From NCBI GenBank assembly GCA_024529925.1, contig JAFEUB010000314.1, forward strand, positions 467,001 to 531,000: DNA of 64,000 nt, in the 5' to 3' direction. Under the pieces are notes generated by a model. That model searched no databases and had not been told where the DNA came from. It saw only the letters and a list, made by a program, of their open reading frames with translations. Shown here piece after piece: positions 63,110-64,000 of this stretch. Origin of the DNA: Ophthalmolycus amberensis. Taxonomy: Eukaryota; Chordata; Actinopteri; Perciformes; Zoarcidae. The first letter of the stretch is position 1; each line of letters opens with the position of its first letter. The translations under genes were made by a program, and so were the position numbers.

Positions 63110-63440
63110 TGTTTAGGCTGTGCTGCAGACCCCTCAGGAACCTCCGACATGTTTACAGTTCATACTCTATAAATGGCGCGAGAGCACGGGCTCGCCTGTC
63201 TGAAGCCAACAGGAGGGTGAAATATGTGTGCGTGTGTTGAGTGAAGCTGAGTGCCTACCTCTCCGGTCCAAGTATTGCCTGATAACCCCGAGTGACCTGG
63301 GTAATGAGAAGTGGAACAGTGGCTTCCCAGCAGGCCTCTGGGCTAAAGCTCCTCCGCCGTTCAGTCTGCTTTCTCAAGTTCCCCTCCGGTGGTATGCACC
63401 GCCAGCCGAACACACCAAGAGATAAAGCTTTACATCTCAA
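63110..63440. promoter_or_regulatory. candidate conserved element in efnb3 intron 1
   Basis: A microsatellite-free block with ACTCTATAAATGGCGCGAGA and AGAGATAAAGCTTTACATCT. The TATAAA has no adjacent exon, so a promoter is not claimed. Confidence 0.22.
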
Positions 63441-63722
63441 TTTACTGCAGGTTTAAGGCTATGAGCTGCCAGTGCTAAGAGGTAGACGTAGCCTGCATGG
63501 AAAAGGGAGGATGTGGTCGGAAAGATGCAGGGAAGGGAGGGAAACTGTGGAGCCAAAAGTTGAATGTGGGAACAAAAACAAAGATGATCTGATACGGGCA
63601 AGTCAGGTCAGCAGGTCAGAGTTATTCAGACGGCAAAATTGATCTCATCTTGCTCTCATGTTCACTGTCAATATTGCGGGAGAGAGTTGTGTCTTTCATG
63701 GTAGTTTGGGCAAAGTGCACTT

Positions 63723-64000
63723 TTAAAGGGGCATTCCACCGATTCTACACATTGCGGCACAGCCCGTGCAAACGGTTTCATGTTTTCTGTGGATCTGAAG
63801 GCTTCTGAAGTCTGAGGAAATAACACTGCTGATGTCAGAGCGATGTCGTCAGCTAACAGGGTTTGGGCTCGGAGACCTCACCATTTTAATGGAAAGCCTG
63901 CGAAAAAACTGGGGGATTTTTTTTTTACAGATTTAGCAGGCAGTGAGGGTCTGAGAAAAATGCTGTAAAAGTTGCACCATGGGAAACGTAGGATCCGGTG
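63723..64000 (+). mobile_element. short repeat with TTAAAGGGGCATTCC head, cut by window end
   Basis: It begins TTAAAGGGGCATTCCACCGA, continues with CACATTG and ends in CACCATGGGAAACGTAGGAT at the window edge. The head matches the minus-strand element at 29755. It is non-coding. Confidence 0.5.

Larger units (their letters stand above)
32249..64000 (+). other. efnb3b: efnb3 intron 1 (at least 31.7 kb, no second exon reached)
   Basis: The rest of the window has no exon encoding the ephrin receptor-binding domain and no other gene that I can support on either strand. It is dense in microsatellites, pyrimidine-rich tracts and short repeats, interspersed with complex CNE-like blocks. A hidden gene with very short exons cannot be excluded. 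Confidence 0.6.

Noticed and set aside
32249..64000. Ephrin exon 2 (receptor-binding domain) inside the window
   Set aside because: I looked for an exon beginning with the Phe after NER and carrying YxxYPQIGDRL-type or Cys-containing ephrin motifs in the listed frames. None was found.

Overview
The window is vertebrate nuclear DNA and almost certainly from a ray-finned fish. It has short GT-AG exons, compact introns, very many (TG)n/(CA)n and (CT)n microsatellites, and several dispersed repeats that I recognise from teleost (percomorph-type) genomes. The species cannot be named from sequence alone. All three genes are on the + strand, and I found no credible gene on the - strand.

Layout. (1) 163-4185 holds the last eleven coding exons of gigyf1, whose 5' half lies outside the window. 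An apparent 5.7-kb 3'UTR follows, ending near 9.9 kb at an AATAAA cluster with a GU-rich downstream element. (2) A CpG-rich promoter with a TCTCGCGA element lies about 150 bp further on. It leads into a complete wrap53 (TCAB1) gene: one non-coding first exon and ten coding exons, 10860-19920, predicted 536 or 558 aa, with a 3'UTR to about 21.27 kb. (3) 21.3-30.5 kb is intergenic. It holds two inverted copies of one short transposable element, other repeat fragments, stretches that look like conserved non-coding elements, and a cluster of very long microsatellites. (4) 30.5-32.25 kb is the GC-rich 5' region and first coding exon of an ephrin-B gene. Its position after wrap53 and its EPIYWNS motif point to efnb3 (efnb3b in zebrafish nomenclature). 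(5) 32.25-64.0 kb appears to be entirely ephrin intron 1. The receptor-binding-domain exon is not reached, so the intron exceeds 31.7 kb.

The genes do not form a pathway. GIGYF1 acts in 4EHP-linked translational repression, WRAP53 is the Cajal-body and telomerase RNA chaperone, and ephrin-B is a membrane ligand for Eph receptors. The wrap53-efnb3 order and orientation match human 17p13.1. Human GIGYF1 is on chromosome 7, and no antisense tp53 is present at the wrap53 promoter.

The most interesting signals are in wrap53 splicing: tandem donors 4 nt apart, one giving an immediate stop; an acceptor made of a (TG)n tract; a perfect 18-bp intronic hairpin; and an in-frame alternative donor. Also notable are the very large ephrin intron and a set of short repeats that share a TTAAAGG terminus. 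Paralogue names and repeat identities rest on memory of the families. Splice sites and motifs were read directly.
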